A DNA stretch of 64,000 bases from Luteococcus sp052116585. GTDB taxonomy: Bacteria > Actinomycetota > Actinomycetes > Propionibacteriales > Propionibacteriaceae. This document shows positions 8,065 to 17,590 of the stretch, one piece after another. The position numbers were made by a program, and so were the translations under genes. The DNA lies in assembly GCF_052116585.1 (NCBI RefSeq), contig NZ_JBQKKT010000011.1:1-64000 (forward strand). The letters are read 5' to 3'. Under the pieces are notes generated by a model that ran no database searches, was not told the DNA's origin, and saw nothing but the letters and a program-made list of their open reading frames with translations. Position 1 is the stretch's first letter, and the number at the start of each line of letters is the position of its first letter.

Positions 8065-8239
8065 CGACCCAATCACACCACATGCCGCCAAGGGGTGTGG
8101 TTCTTGTGGTGCCGGTGAGCCGCTCGTGTCATTCCGCGCGCCGCGGCTCTGACCAGCCGGAACCGTCGCGACGGCGAGGTATCGTGGCAACCACGTGTGC
8201 CCACAGACACCGCCACGCAGACACCCAGGAGACGATCAC
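8065..8239. promoter_or_regulatory. Divergent control region with a 12-bp palindrome upstream of the MoxR operon
   Basis: A perfect palindrome CCGTCGCGACGG is at 8163-8174, and TATCGT at 8180-8185 is a candidate -10 box for the plus-strand operon. The palindrome directly upstream of the box could be an operator; no regulator is identified. Confidence 0.4.
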
Positions 8240-9523
8240 GTGAGCAGTACCCCGGAGTCCGTGCCCCAGGACAGCCCGAGCCCATCGCCAAGCCGTGGGC
8301 AGATGACCACTCAGGAGGCTGCGGAGCTGCTCGGCGAGGCCATCGCCCAGGTGCAGCGCGTCATCGTCGGCCAGGAGCACATGGTGGAGCAGCTCATGGT
8401 GGGGCTGCTCGCCAAGGGACACATCCTGCTCGAGGGCGTGCCAGGCGTGGCGAAGACCTTGGCCGTGCGTTCCTTCGCGACGGTCGTGGGCGGCGATTTC
8501 GCCCGGGTGCAGTTCACACCGGACCTGGTTCCCTCGGACATCGTCGGCACCCGCATCTACTCGGCCTCGAAGGAGAGCTTCGACATCGAGCTGGGCCCGG
8601 TCTTCGTGAACTTCGTACTGGCCGACGAGATCAACCGTGCGCCCGCCAAGGTGCAGTCGGCCATGCTGGAGCTGATGGCTGAGAAGCAGGTCTCCATTGG
8701 CGGCGTCACCTACCCGGCGCCCAAGCCCTTCATCGTGATCGCGACCCAGAACCCCGTCGAGTCGGAGGGCGTCTACCCGCTGCCCGAGGCCCAGCGTGAC
8801 CGCTTCCTGCTCAAGGTGGACGTGCCCTATCCGCGGGGCAATGAGGAGTTCGAGATCCTGCGACGGATGTCGGTGACCCCGCCCGAACCGGTCAACATCC
8901 TGGACCCGGAGAAGGTCCTGGCCCTGCAGGACATGGCCAGCAATGTCTTCGTGCACAACCTGGTGGCGGAGTACATCGTTCGGTTGGTGCTCGCCACCCG
9001 TACTCCGGCCGACTTCGGGATGCCGGACCTGACCAATGTCATCCAGATCGGCTGCTCGCCCCGCGCCACCCTCGGGTTGGTGGCGGCAGCGCGAGCGCTG
9101 GCCCTCATCCACGGCCGCGACTACGTGCTGCCCACCGATGTCCAGGCGGTGGCTCCCGATGTGATGGCGCACCGGCTCGTTCTCGGCTTCGATGCCGTCG
9201 CCGACAACATCGAGACCAGTCAGGTGGTGGACCGCATCCTTGCGATGGTGCCGCCGCCCACGCCGGTCTGGAATGAGAAGACCCGCCAGCAGCAGCACGA
9301 GCAGCACTCGGTGCGACCCGAGCACACCGTCGAGCTGCCCAGCGAACCAACGGTCGCGCTGCCCCAGAACCAGCAGCCACAGCAGGCGCCCCAGCGCGCC
9401 GATGGTGGAGGCGCTGACGTCCCCCCGGGCAGTCACCAGTCCAACGGCAATGACTTCCCCAACTTCCCTCCACCGTCGACGCCTCGTCCGCCGGCCAATC
9501 CGTACGACCCGCAGCAGAACTGA
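8240..9523 (+). CDS. MoxR-family AAA+ ATPase
   Basis: MoxR ATPases act as chaperones that mature or insert cofactors into partner complexes, often with VWA proteins. The GTG start has AGGAGA 8 nt upstream. Walker A GVPGVAKT is near residue 71, Walker B VLADEINRAPAKVQSAMLE near 130, sensor 1 IVIATQNPVE near 167 and the lid domain follows. After the normal end (about residue 345) there is an 80-residue Gln/Pro-rich tail not typical of the core family. It heads an operon with DUF58 and two VWA genes, the classic MoxR arrangement; these spacings are 3 bp or overlaps. Confidence 0.92.
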   Translation: MSSTPESVPQDSPSPSPSRGQMTTQEAAELLGEAIAQVQRVIVGQEHMVEQLMVGLLAKGHILLEGVPGVAKTLAVRSFATVVGGDFARVQFTPDLVPSDIVGTRIYSASKESFDIELGPVFVNFVLADEINRAPAKVQSAMLELMAEKQVSIGGVTYPAPKPFIVIATQNPVESEGVYPLPEAQRDRFLLKVDVPYPRGNEEFEILRRMSVTPPEPVNILDPEKVLALQDMASNVFVHNLVAEYIVRLVLATRTPADFGMPDLTNVIQIGCSPRATLGLVAAARALALIHGRDYVLPTDVQAVAPDVMAHRLVLGFDAVADNIETSQVVDRILAMVPPPTPVWNEKTRQQQHEQHSVRPEHTVELPSEPTVALPQNQQPQQAPQRADGGGADVPPGSHQSNGNDFPNFPPPSTPRPPANPYDPQQN

Positions 9524-9526
9524 TCC

Positions 9527-10600
9527 ATGACCCAGCCCCCCTCCTTCGCGCCGCCGCCAGCCCCGGCGTCCGCCGGGACGCCGACCGACATCGGCGCAGC
9601 CGGCAGCGTTCTGGCGCCCCCCACGGGCGCGACGCTGCCACTGAACCGGCTGGCCCCCGAACTGGCGCTGCGCCGTCTGGAGCTCACCATCGTGCGCCGG
9701 CTGGAGGGTTTCCTGCACGGCGACCATCTGGGGCTGCTGCCCGGCCCTGGTGCCGACGCGCACGACGCCCGGGTCTACCAACCCGGACAGGACGACGTGC
9801 GCAAGATGGACTGGGCGGTCACCGCCCGCACGACCGTGCCGCACGTGCGAGACACGATTGCGGACCGAGAGCTGGAGGTCTGGGCCCTGCTGGACGTGAC
9901 TCCCAGCATGAACTGGGGCACCGAGGGCATCACCAAACGTGACCTGGGCATCGCCGCGATCGCAACCATCGGTTTCCTGAGCCAGCGGATGGGCGATCGG
10001 TTCGGCGGGATGATCATGCGCCAGGACCAGGTGAAGCGCCTGCCGGCGAACAGTGGCCGCACGGCGCTCTACGGTCTGCTGCGCAAGATGCTCGACGAAC
10101 CGATCGTGCCCGATCATGCGCCCGGGGAGATGACCCTGGCCCGCGGGATCGAGCAGCTGGCACGAACCCAGCGCCGCCGCGGCATGCGAGTGGTGGTGAG
10201 TGACTTCCTCACCCCCGGCGATTCCGAGCTCGACCCGAATGTGGAGCCCGAGTGGGAACGTGCCCTGCGGCGCCTGGCGGTGCGCAACCAGGTGTTGTGC
10301 ATCGAGGTGGTCGACAGCCACGAGGTGGAGTTTCCCGACGTGGGCGAGATGCTCATCAAGGATCCCGAGACCGACTTTGCCCGCTACGTGAACACGTCGG
10401 ACCCGGCGGCCCGGGCTCGGATGGATGCTGCCGCGGCTGCCCAACGAGACCGGACCCGGATCGCGATGCGCAGGGCAGGAGTGGGACACATCCAGCTGCG
10501 CACCGATCGCGACTGGGTGCAGGACATCGCACGGTTCGTGTTGGCCTACCGACGCACTGCCTCCATGCTGCACCAGCCACCGCAGGGGGTCAGCCGATGA
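9527..10600 (+). CDS. DUF58 domain protein of the MoxR operon
   Basis: A 357-residue cytosolic protein. After a proline-rich N-terminus comes LTIVRRLEGFLHGDHLG, then the DUF58 core YQPGQDDVRKMDW near residue 85 and the VWA-like strand LEVWALLDVTPSMNWG near 120, where DVTPS replaces a full MIDAS. Members of this family are clients or partners of MoxR ATPases. It starts 3 bp after the moxR-like gene and overlaps the next gene by ATGA, so translation is coupled. Its biochemical role is unknown in the family at large. Confidence 0.88.
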   Translation: MTQPPSFAPPPAPASAGTPTDIGAAGSVLAPPTGATLPLNRLAPELALRRLELTIVRRLEGFLHGDHLGLLPGPGADAHDARVYQPGQDDVRKMDWAVTARTTVPHVRDTIADRELEVWALLDVTPSMNWGTEGITKRDLGIAAIATIGFLSQRMGDRFGGMIMRQDQVKRLPANSGRTALYGLLRKMLDEPIVPDHAPGEMTLARGIEQLARTQRRRGMRVVVSDFLTPGDSELDPNVEPEWERALRRLAVRNQVLCIEVVDSHEVEFPDVGEMLIKDPETDFARYVNTSDPAARARMDAAAAAQRDRTRIAMRRAGVGHIQLRTDRDWVQDIARFVLAYRRTASMLHQPPQGVSR

Positions 10601-11571
10601 GTCTGCACCTGTTGCTCTCCCTGCCCGAGTTCAAGAGTCCCGAACGGCTCTGGTCCCTGCTGCTCCTGCCGATCCTGGTGATCCTGTACCTGGTGGCGCT
10701 GAGGTTGAAGGGGCGCACCGGCATCCGGTACACCAACACGGGGGTCCTGTCCGCCGTGCTGCCGCGCCAGTCACAGTGGCGGCGCCACCTGGCCGTGGCC
10801 ATGAGCCTGTGTTCTCTGGTGGCACTGGCCATGGCATGGGCTCGACCGATGGGCATCGAGCGGGTTCCCCGCGAACGGGCCACCGTCGTCGTGGTGATCG
10901 ACGCCTCGCAGTCCATGCAGGCAACCGACGTGAAACCCAACCGCCTGGATGCCGCCAAGGAGGCGGCCAAGGACTTCATCGCCACACTGCCCGAAGGGTT
11001 CAACGTCGCCGTGGTCTCGCTGAGTGGCAGCCCCTCGGTGAGAATGCCCCCCAGCGTCGACCGCGCGGCAACCCAGCGGGCGATCGACGGGATCGAGCTG
11101 CAGGACGGAACCGCGCTGGGTGATGCCATCACGGTGAGCCTCAACGCGATCAAGCAGGCACCCCAGGGCGACGGCGACCAGCCGGCCCCCGGCCTGGTGG
11201 TGATGCTGAGCGATGGCACCAACACCTCGGGCGGCGACCCGATGGCGGCGGCCGCCACGGCTCGAACCCGCAAGGTGCCGGTGCACACCATCTCCTATGG
11301 CAAGAGCACCGGGTATGTGGACCTCGACGGCAAGCGTGAGCGTGTGCCCCCGGATGCCGCTGCGCTCAAACAGATCGCACAGACCACCGGCGGGAAGTCC
11401 TGGGGCGCCGACTCCGCCGGCGGGCTCAAGGACGTGTACAAGGATGTGAAGAGCCAGGTGGGATACGAGGAGGTCCGCAAGGAGCGGACCGCCCAGTACG
11501 CCCTGTACGCCTTGGCCTTCGCCACGGTCGCGGCCCTGGGCGCGGTCTCGATGGCAGCGAGGTGGCCCTGA
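10597..11571 (+). CDS. VWA domain membrane protein, first copy
   Basis: 324 residues from the ATG that overlaps the DUF58 stop. An N-terminal region with two hydrophobic helices (LLLLPILVILYLVAL near 20; CSLVALAMAW near 72) is the BatA-type anchor, followed by the VWA domain with an intact MIDAS DASQS in VVVVIDASQSMQATDVK near 100, the DGTALGD loop near 173 and MLSDGTNTSGGD near 206. A last helix (ALAFATVAALGAV) closes the chain. It probably works outside or at the membrane with the second copy under MoxR control. Confidence 0.88.
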   Translation: MSLHLLLSLPEFKSPERLWSLLLLPILVILYLVALRLKGRTGIRYTNTGVLSAVLPRQSQWRRHLAVAMSLCSLVALAMAWARPMGIERVPRERATVVVVIDASQSMQATDVKPNRLDAAKEAAKDFIATLPEGFNVAVVSLSGSPSVRMPPSVDRAATQRAIDGIELQDGTALGDAITVSLNAIKQAPQGDGDQPAPGLVVMLSDGTNTSGGDPMAAAATARTRKVPVHTISYGKSTGYVDLDGKRERVPPDAAALKQIAQTTGGKSWGADSAGGLKDVYKDVKSQVGYEEVRKERTAQYALYALAFATVAALGAVSMAARWP

Positions 11572-12542
11572 TGTCGGTTCGAATGCTTCTGCTGACCGAG
11601 TTCATGCGGCCCGAAAGGCTGTGGTTCCTGCTGCTGGTTCCAGCGATCGGCCTGCTCTACCTGTTGCTCAACGGGCGTTTCCGGCCGACCCCCGGGCGCC
11701 GACGGACCCGGCTGGACCTGGTGATCCCCAAGGACGCCGCCTGGAAACGCCACGGCGCCGTCGCCCTGGCCCTGGCCTCCCTGGCCTCCCTCGTGGTGGC
11801 CTGGGCCATGCCCAAGGCGTACACCAATGTGCCCCGGGACCGGGCCACCGTGGTGATCGCCATCGACGTCTCCCGTTCCATGGTGGCGACGGACGTGCGG
11901 CCCAATCGTCTGGCGGCCGCCCAGGCCGCGGCGCAGGCCTTCACCCGCCAATTGCCCGAGCGGTTCAACGTCTCCCTCGTGAGCTTCGCGGCCACCGCGC
12001 AGATCGTCGTCCCGCCCACCACCGATCGTGTAGCCGTGGACCGCGCGATCCAGAACCTCGAGGTGGCGCCCTCCACGGCCATCGGCGAGAGCATCTACAC
12101 CTCGCTGGACTCGCTCAAACTGGTGCCGCCGGACAAGGATGATCCGAAGCAGACCGCTCCAGCGGCCATCGTTCTGCTCTCCGACGGTGCGACCAACATC
12201 GGCCGATCGTCTCTGGAGGCGGCCGAGCAGTCGCGCAAGCAGAATGTCCCGGTCTATGCCATCGCCTACGGCACCGCGACCGGCTTCGTCGTCGAGGGCG
12301 GCCAACGGCAACCAGTTCCCGTGAACCACGCCGAGTTGTCCGCCGTCGCGCGCAATTCCGGTGGCAAGAAGTTCGCCGCTGCCAGCCAGGACGAGCTGGA
12401 GGCCGTCTACCGGACGATCGCCCAGTCGGTGGGCTACGAGAAGGTCTACACCGAGGTGACGGACAAGTACGCAGGTCTGGCGCTGCTCTTCGCCGTGCTG
12501 TCAGCACTGGGAGTGATCTCACTGGGTGCTCGCTGGCCCTGA
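11571..12542 (+). CDS. VWA domain membrane protein, second copy
   Basis: A paralogue of the preceding gene, joined to it by a TGATG overlap. The start at 11571 follows GAGGTGG; an in-frame GTG 9 bp earlier is possible. Layout is the same: hydrophobic N-terminal anchor (LVPAIGLLYLLL), helix near 60 (VALALASLASLVVAWAM), MIDAS DVSRS in VVIAIDVSRSMVATDV near 100, threonine loop PSTAIGE near 173, LSDGATNIG near 207 and a terminal helix. Both copies keep their metal-site residues, so this is not a decayed duplicate; the pair may form a heteromer. Confidence 0.88.
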   Translation: MSVRMLLLTEFMRPERLWFLLLVPAIGLLYLLLNGRFRPTPGRRRTRLDLVIPKDAAWKRHGAVALALASLASLVVAWAMPKAYTNVPRDRATVVIAIDVSRSMVATDVRPNRLAAAQAAAQAFTRQLPERFNVSLVSFAATAQIVVPPTTDRVAVDRAIQNLEVAPSTAIGESIYTSLDSLKLVPPDKDDPKQTAPAAIVLLSDGATNIGRSSLEAAEQSRKQNVPVYAIAYGTATGFVVEGGQRQPVPVNHAELSAVARNSGGKKFAAASQDELEAVYRTIAQSVGYEKVYTEVTDKYAGLALLFAVLSALGVISLGARWP

Positions 12543-12607
12543 CGGGTACTGGAGGATTTCGGGAGCTGGCTGGCCAAGCGACCCATCGCAGTGGTTGAGT
12601 CGGAGCC

Positions 12608-13342
12608 ATGTCCAGCACTGTTGATCCCACGCCCACCTCCACGCTCGCCGAACGTCTGGCTGCCGTCGAGGAACGGATCGCCCGTGCCTGTGTGGCCAGT
12701 GGTCGCTCGCCGCAGGAGGTCCGGTTGCTGCCCGTCAGCAAGACCCACTCCATCGAGATGGTGCGCGAGGTGGCCTCGCACGGGTACACGCTCTTCGGGG
12801 AGAACAAGGTGCAGGAGGTGCAGCAGAAGGCAGCCCAGCGCACCGAGGGGGACGGCTTCGGCTTCTCCGTCATCGGTCACCTGCAGACCAACAAGGCGAA
12901 GGTGGTGGCCGAGCTCGCCGACGAGTTCCAGTGCGTCGACTCGGCGAAGATCGCCATCGCCCTGGACAAGCGTCTGCAGGCCTTGGGGCGGCGCCTGCCC
13001 GTTCTCGTGCAGGTGAACACGTCCGGCGAGCCGCAGAAGTCCGGCGTGGCGCCCGACGAGGTGCTGGGGCTGGTCCGCGAGATCGAGGCCTGCGACGCGC
13101 TGGACGTGCGGGGCCTGATGACCGTGGCCATCAAGGGCGAGGATGCCCAGGTGGCCGCCTGCTTCAACCGGATGCTCGAACTGCAACGGGACCTGCGTGA
13201 TGCCCAGGCCCTCGGCTCCGCGTGGGACGAGCTCAGCATGGGCATGTCAGGTGACCTGGAGCTGGCCGTCGCCCACGGATCGACCTGCCTGCGGGTGGGC
13301 ACCGCCATCTTTGGCGCCCGTGATTACGGGCCGGCCGCCTGA
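12608..13342 (+). CDS. YggS-family pyridoxal-phosphate homeostasis protein
   Basis: A 244-residue fold-type III PLP-binding protein thought to buffer pyridoxal phosphate and affect amino-acid pools; it has no known catalytic activity. The PLP lysine lies in LLPVSKTHSIEMVREV near residue 44, followed by FGENKVQEVQQK, GHLQTNKAK near 96, LVQVNTSGEPQKSGV near 133, MTVA near 171 and LSMGMSGDLELAVAHGST near 213. TTGAGT ends 7 nt before the ATG and no ribosome site is seen, which suggests a leaderless message. In many actinobacteria this family sits by ftsZ; here it follows the MoxR operon. Confidence 0.93.
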   Translation: MSSTVDPTPTSTLAERLAAVEERIARACVASGRSPQEVRLLPVSKTHSIEMVREVASHGYTLFGENKVQEVQQKAAQRTEGDGFGFSVIGHLQTNKAKVVAELADEFQCVDSAKIAIALDKRLQALGRRLPVLVQVNTSGEPQKSGVAPDEVLGLVREIEACDALDVRGLMTVAIKGEDAQVAACFNRMLELQRDLRDAQALGSAWDELSMGMSGDLELAVAHGSTCLRVGTAIFGARDYGPAA

Positions 13343-13369
13343 CATCCATGGCCAGACGGCCCGGACCGG

Positions 13370-15277
13370 TCAGAGGTTCTCGACCTCCAGGCGTGGCACT
13401 TCGTCGGCCGGAGTGAAGCCGAAGAGCTGGCTGTAGAAGCTCAGCTGGGCCTCCACCACGGCGCGACGGGTGCTCTGCTTGCGGAAGCCATGGCCTTCGC
13501 CCTCGAACATCAGCAGCGCCACCGGCAGCTTCTTGGCCCGCACGGCGTTGGCCATCGCCTCGGCCTGGTTGGGCGGCACCACCTTGTCGTCGAGTCCCTG
13601 CAGGATGAGCATCGGACTCGAGAGACGATCGACGTGGTGGATGGGGGAGCGCTCCTCGTAGAGCGCCTTCTGCTCCGGCCACGGTCCCACCAGCCCAAAG
13701 GGGTACTTGGCCTCGAACTTGTGGGTGTCGGTGACGAGCGTCTCGAGGTCACCGATGCCGTAGCGGCTCACACCGGCTGCGAAGACGTCCGAGGTCACCA
13801 GAGCCTGCAGGGTGGTGTACCCGCCGGCCGAGCCACCCTGGATGATGACCCGTTGCGGATCGGCAAGGCCCCGTTCGACGACGGCCCGAACGGCACCCAC
13901 CGCATCGGCCACGTCCGCCACACCCCAGTTCCCGCGCAATCGGTTGCGGTACTCACGCCCGAAGCCGGCCGAGCCGGAGTAGTTGACGTCGAGGACGCCG
14001 AAGCCGCGGCTGGTCCAGAACTGGAAGTCGCTGCGGTACACGCCGGGCGCCATGCCCGTGGGGCCGCCGTGGGTGTTCACCACCAGGGGAGGAAGTTCTC
14101 CGTCGGGGAGCTGGCAGTCCGGGTTGGTCGGCGGGTAGAACCAGGTCTGGGCTGGGCCGAAGCCTGCGTCGAACCAGAGCGACTCGGGCACCGACACCCA
14201 CGTCGCGTCGGGCTGCCGCTCGGCGGCCTCCTTGACACTCACCACCTGGTCGTCCGTCAGCCGCAGGATCTGGGCGTGACGGTCGGCATGGTCGACGTTG
14301 AGGAAGACCCCGGCCGGGCCGGCGACGATCGTGTCCACGTCGGCAAAGGTCATGGGCAACAGCTGGTGACTGCCGTCCAGGGCCACCCGAAGGAGGCAGG
14401 CACGAGCGTCCTGATAGCAGAACATCACCAGCGATTCGCCGTCGACGGCATAGCAGTCATTGCCCTGGACCCACAGGGGTCGGCAGAAGTCGGCGTCCAG
14501 CCGGACCAGCTGACGTCGTTCACCGTCGGCCAGGATCCACGGATTCCAGAATCCCGTCTCGTCGCTCAGGTGGACCAGATGCTCACCGACCCAGCGCGGA
14601 TGCAGCACCGAGACCTCGTCGCGAGCCAGGATGGCCTGCGCCTCGAGCGGGCCGGCATCCAACCATGAGGCCGTCATGAGACGGGTCTGGTCCCACGGCA
14701 TGTTGGGGTGGTCCCATTCGATCCAGGCCAGGCTCCCGGCCGTTGAGAGTTCTGGGTGTGCGTAGAAGTCGGCCCCCTGGGCCAGGACACGTCCATGGTC
14801 TGCGTTGTCGTGGTCGAGCGAGAGCGCCACGATGGTGTTCTCCGGCTCGCCCTCCACGCGGTGGTCCTCGCGGACGGCGAGCACGATGCGACGGGCGGCA
14901 TCGACGCGTAGACCCCCAAAACGCACGGCACGATCTCCCGTGGTGATGGCGCGATCCGTGCCGTCCTGGACGACGTGCACGGCGCCGTCGTCGTCATTGC
15001 ACCACGCGACGATGCCTTCTTGTGCATGCCAGGTGCCGCCGCCATACTCCTGCACCCTGGATCGCACGCTCGCGTCTGCGGGGGTCACGTCCGTCGTGGT
15101 GTCGCCGCGGCGACGAACCAGCACCGTTCGGCCATCCAACTCCGGGCGGCTCTCGAGCCAGTACAGATCCGTGCCGTCGACTCCCAGGCTGTTGAGGCCC
15201 ATACCGGAGGCCAGGAGTGCGTCGATGCTGACCGGGGAGGGCCAGCTGCCACAGGGGAGCGAAGAAGGTGTGCTCAT
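13370..15277 (-). CDS. S9-family serine peptidase (prolyl oligopeptidase/acylaminoacyl peptidase type), first copy
   Basis: A cytosolic peptidase of 635 residues from MSTPSSLPCGSWPSP; longer upstream frames are not supported. The N-terminal half is a beta-propeller (repeated VRRRGDTTT, MTFADVDTIVAG strands), and the C-terminal alpha/beta hydrolase carries HGGPTGMAPGVY near residue 390, the nucleophile elbow QGGSAGGYTTLQ near 478, the acid GLDDKVVPPNQ near 565 and the base GEGHGFRK near 598. No signal peptide is visible. It converges on the yggS gene. A second S9 gene lies at 24587 but the two differ greatly. Confidence 0.9.
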   Translation of the reverse strand: MSTPSSLPCGSWPSPVSIDALLASGMGLNSLGVDGTDLYWLESRPELDGRTVLVRRRGDTTTDVTPADASVRSRVQEYGGGTWHAQEGIVAWCNDDDGAVHVVQDGTDRAITTGDRAVRFGGLRVDAARRIVLAVREDHRVEGEPENTIVALSLDHDNADHGRVLAQGADFYAHPELSTAGSLAWIEWDHPNMPWDQTRLMTASWLDAGPLEAQAILARDEVSVLHPRWVGEHLVHLSDETGFWNPWILADGERRQLVRLDADFCRPLWVQGNDCYAVDGESLVMFCYQDARACLLRVALDGSHQLLPMTFADVDTIVAGPAGVFLNVDHADRHAQILRLTDDQVVSVKEAAERQPDATWVSVPESLWFDAGFGPAQTWFYPPTNPDCQLPDGELPPLVVNTHGGPTGMAPGVYRSDFQFWTSRGFGVLDVNYSGSAGFGREYRNRLRGNWGVADVADAVGAVRAVVERGLADPQRVIIQGGSAGGYTTLQALVTSDVFAAGVSRYGIGDLETLVTDTHKFEAKYPFGLVGPWPEQKALYEERSPIHHVDRLSSPMLILQGLDDKVVPPNQAEAMANAVRAKKLPVALLMFEGEGHGFRKQSTRRAVVEAQLSFYSQLFGFTPADEVPRLEVENL

Positions 15278-15461
15278 GGTCCCGACCCTACCCAGTGCGC
15301 GGACGCAGCGACTGGCCTGCGGGCCGCCGGGGACTGGTTCCACACGATCGTGTCTGGAAGTTCGCGCTCGCTTGGGGCACAATCGAGACACCACCACACT
15401 CTGGCCAGTTGACCATGTCTGCAGGGGAAGGCACGACAGGGCCTTGGTCAGGAGAACAGTG

Positions 15462-15962
15462 ATGGTTGACACGACTGGTGGGCTCGTGATGGTCCACTCG
15501 ACGCCGTCGGCTCTGTGTCCCCACATCGAGTGGGCAGTCGGGGGCGTACTTGGCGCGCCCGTGGAACTTGTCTGGCGGCCCCAGACGGCGCTTCCCGGTC
15601 ACCTGCGCACCGAGTTCTCGTGGCGTGGGGCAGAGGGCACCGGGGCGCGACTGGCCAGCGCCTTCCTGGCCTGGAGGCGGATCCGCTATGAGGTCACCGA
15701 GGACCAGGGCAGTGATGGTGAGGGGCACCGCTGGAGCTACACCCCGGATCTGGGGATCTTCCACGCCAGCACCAATGTGCATGGCGATGTGATGGTCCCC
15801 GAGGATCGGCTGCGGTCTGCCCTGGCGGCAGACAATGCCGGAACCAGACCACTGCGCGAGGGTCTTCACGAGCTGCTGGGCACCGCCTGGGACCAGGAAC
15901 TCGAGATCTTCCGACAAGCAGCCGAGGACGACTCGGTGCGCTGGATGGATCGCGCAGTCTGA
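15462..15962 (+). CDS. DUF3145 family protein
   Basis: A 166-residue protein conserved across actinobacteria, function unknown. The chain opens with GGLVMVHSTPSALCPHIEWA near residue 6, continues with VLGAPVELVWRPQ, and has SAFLAWRRIRYEVTE near 65, all matching DUF3145. AGGAG stands about 8 nt before the ATG. It faces the fabF gene tail to tail, with 33 bp between, and lies 184 bp from the divergent S9 peptidase start. This association next to the FAS-II operon is common in related genomes by my recollection but not proof of a link. Confidence 0.85.
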   Translation: MVDTTGGLVMVHSTPSALCPHIEWAVGGVLGAPVELVWRPQTALPGHLRTEFSWRGAEGTGARLASAFLAWRRIRYEVTEDQGSDGEGHRWSYTPDLGIFHASTNVHGDVMVPEDRLRSALAADNAGTRPLREGLHELLGTAWDQELEIFRQAAEDDSVRWMDRAV

Positions 15963-15995
15963 GTCGCCCTCGGCAGGATCCTGCTGGATGCAGGG

Positions 15996-17252
15996 TCAGC
16001 GGCTCTGGTGCTCGTTGGTGACCACGACGGCCACATTGTGGCCTCCGAAGCCGAAGGAGTTGTTCATCGCCGCGAGGTCGCCGGCAGGCAATTCCTGGCG
16101 GCTGGTGGCGATCTGAACCGGAAGATCAGGCTCGAGGTTCTCGATGTTGATCGTCGCCGGGATGTTGCGGGTGTTCAGCGCCATCACCGTCGCGAAGGTC
16201 TCGATCGCTCCAGCGCCCCCCAGGAGGTGTCCGGTCATCGACTTGGTGGACGTGACGATGACGTCATCTGCGGCATCGCCGAGCGCGGCACGGATCGAAT
16301 GCGCCTCGGTGACGTCACCCTGCGGCGTCGACGTGCCATGGGCGTTGATGTGCTTGATGTCGCCAGCGTCCACCCCCGACTGCTTGAGAGCGCGCAGCAT
16401 CGCCGACGACTGGCCACGGCCGCTCGGATCTGGCTGGACGAAGTCATGGTTGTCGGCGCTGATGCCTGCACCGGCGATGGTGCCGTAGATCTTTGCCCCC
16501 CGGGCCTGCGCATGTTCCAGTCGTTCCAGAACCATGCACACCGAACCCTCACCCATGACGAAGCCGTCGCGGCCGGTGTCCCAGGGGCGCGACGCGGTCT
16601 CGGGGGAGTCATTGCGTCGGCTCAGGGCCTGCATCTGCGCGAAGGAGTTGATGGTGAGCGGGTGCAGCACGGACTCGGTGCCACCGGCCAGCACGACGTC
16701 GGCGCGGTCCAGACGGATCATGTCCACGGCCAGACTGATCGCCTCATTCGAGGAGGCGCAGGCGCTGACCGGGTCATGGATGCCGGCCCGGGCGTTGACC
16801 TTGAGCCCCAGGTTGGCCGCCGGAGCATTGCCGATCAGCATCGGGATGGTGAAGGGGCTCACGCGGCGCAGTCCCTTCTCCTTCTGGATGTCCCACTGGT
16901 TCAGCAGGGTGTTGAGGCCGCCGATGCCGCTGGCGACGCTGACACCCACGCGGTCCTCATCGATGCCCTCATTGGTCGCGCCGAAGACGAATCCGGCATC
17001 CTCCCACGCCTCCTGACCGGCAATGAGCGCCAGTTGTGTTGATCGGTCCAGGCGACGGGCGGCCGTCCGGTCGAGGTGGCTGGCCGGATCGCCCTTCACC
17101 TGCGCGGCGAAGGTGACCGGCAGTTCCGCGGCCCAGTCCTGCTCCAGGGAGCTGGCTCCGCTGACCCCGTCGAGCATCGCCTGCCAGGTGCTCGGGGCAT
17201 TCTCGCCGAGTGGGGTGTAAGCGCCGAATCCGGTGATGACAACGGTGGTCAT
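15996..17252 (-). CDS. fabF: Beta-ketoacyl-ACP synthase II
   Basis: It condenses malonyl-ACP with acyl-ACP during fatty-acid elongation. The start MTTVVITGFGAYTPLG gives 418 residues, the normal size. The Cys-His-His catalytic set is present: PVSACASSNEAISLA near residue 165, INAHGTSTPQGDVTEAH near 304 and MTGHLLGGAGAIE near 338, with the glycine-rich end NNSFGFGGHNV near 399. It is last in the minus-strand operon fabD-fabH-acpP-fabF, 92 bp after acpP. CTGGAG precedes the ATG. Confidence 0.96.
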   Translation of the reverse strand: MTTVVITGFGAYTPLGENAPSTWQAMLDGVSGASSLEQDWAAELPVTFAAQVKGDPASHLDRTAARRLDRSTQLALIAGQEAWEDAGFVFGATNEGIDEDRVGVSVASGIGGLNTLLNQWDIQKEKGLRRVSPFTIPMLIGNAPAANLGLKVNARAGIHDPVSACASSNEAISLAVDMIRLDRADVVLAGGTESVLHPLTINSFAQMQALSRRNDSPETASRPWDTGRDGFVMGEGSVCMVLERLEHAQARGAKIYGTIAGAGISADNHDFVQPDPSGRGQSSAMLRALKQSGVDAGDIKHINAHGTSTPQGDVTEAHSIRAALGDAADDVIVTSTKSMTGHLLGGAGAIETFATVMALNTRNIPATINIENLEPDLPVQIATSRQELPAGDLAAMNNSFGFGGHNVAVVVTNEHQSR

Positions 17253-17344
17253 GGAATCTCCAGTGAGTGATGGGTGTGTGGATGTGACTGTGCCGAGCGC
17301 GTCGGCCCCTGGACTGGGTGACGCGCTCGGCACCGGGTGGTCGA

Positions 17345-17590
17345 TCAGGCCTGGGCGCGCTCGACGAAGGCCACGGCGTCGCCGACGGTCTTGAGGTTCT
17401 TGGCGTCCTCGTCGGGGATGGACACGCCGAACTTCTCCTCGCAGGCGTAGATGATCTCGACCATCGACAGCGAGTCGACGTCCAGGTCATCGGTGAAGGA
17501 CTTGTCCAGCTGGACGTCCTCGATGGCGACGCCCGCGACGTCGTTGACGATCTCGGCGATGTCGTTGCGGATCTCTTCGGTGCTGGCCAT
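17345..17590 (-). CDS. acpP: Acyl carrier protein
   Basis: An 81-residue acidic helical protein that carries growing acyl chains on a phosphopantetheine arm. The modification motif DDLDVDSLSMVEIIY is near residue 37, with the attachment Ser in DSL. The whole chain EIRNDIAEIVNDVAGVAI... is standard. It lies between fabH and fabF, with about 100 bp on both sides, so it may also have its own promoter, as acpP is usually made in excess. A clear GGAGG-type site (complement of GGCCTCC) precedes the ATG. Confidence 0.97.
   Translation of the reverse strand: MASTEEIRNDIAEIVNDVAGVAIEDVQLDKSFTDDLDVDSLSMVEIIYACEEKFGVSIPDEDAKNLKTVGDAVAFVERAQA

Noticed and set aside
8129..10573. An 814-codon minus-strand open frame opposite the MoxR and DUF58 genes
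   Set aside because: Antisense shadow of GC-rich coding DNA with no recognisable motif; both plus-strand genes show clear family signatures.
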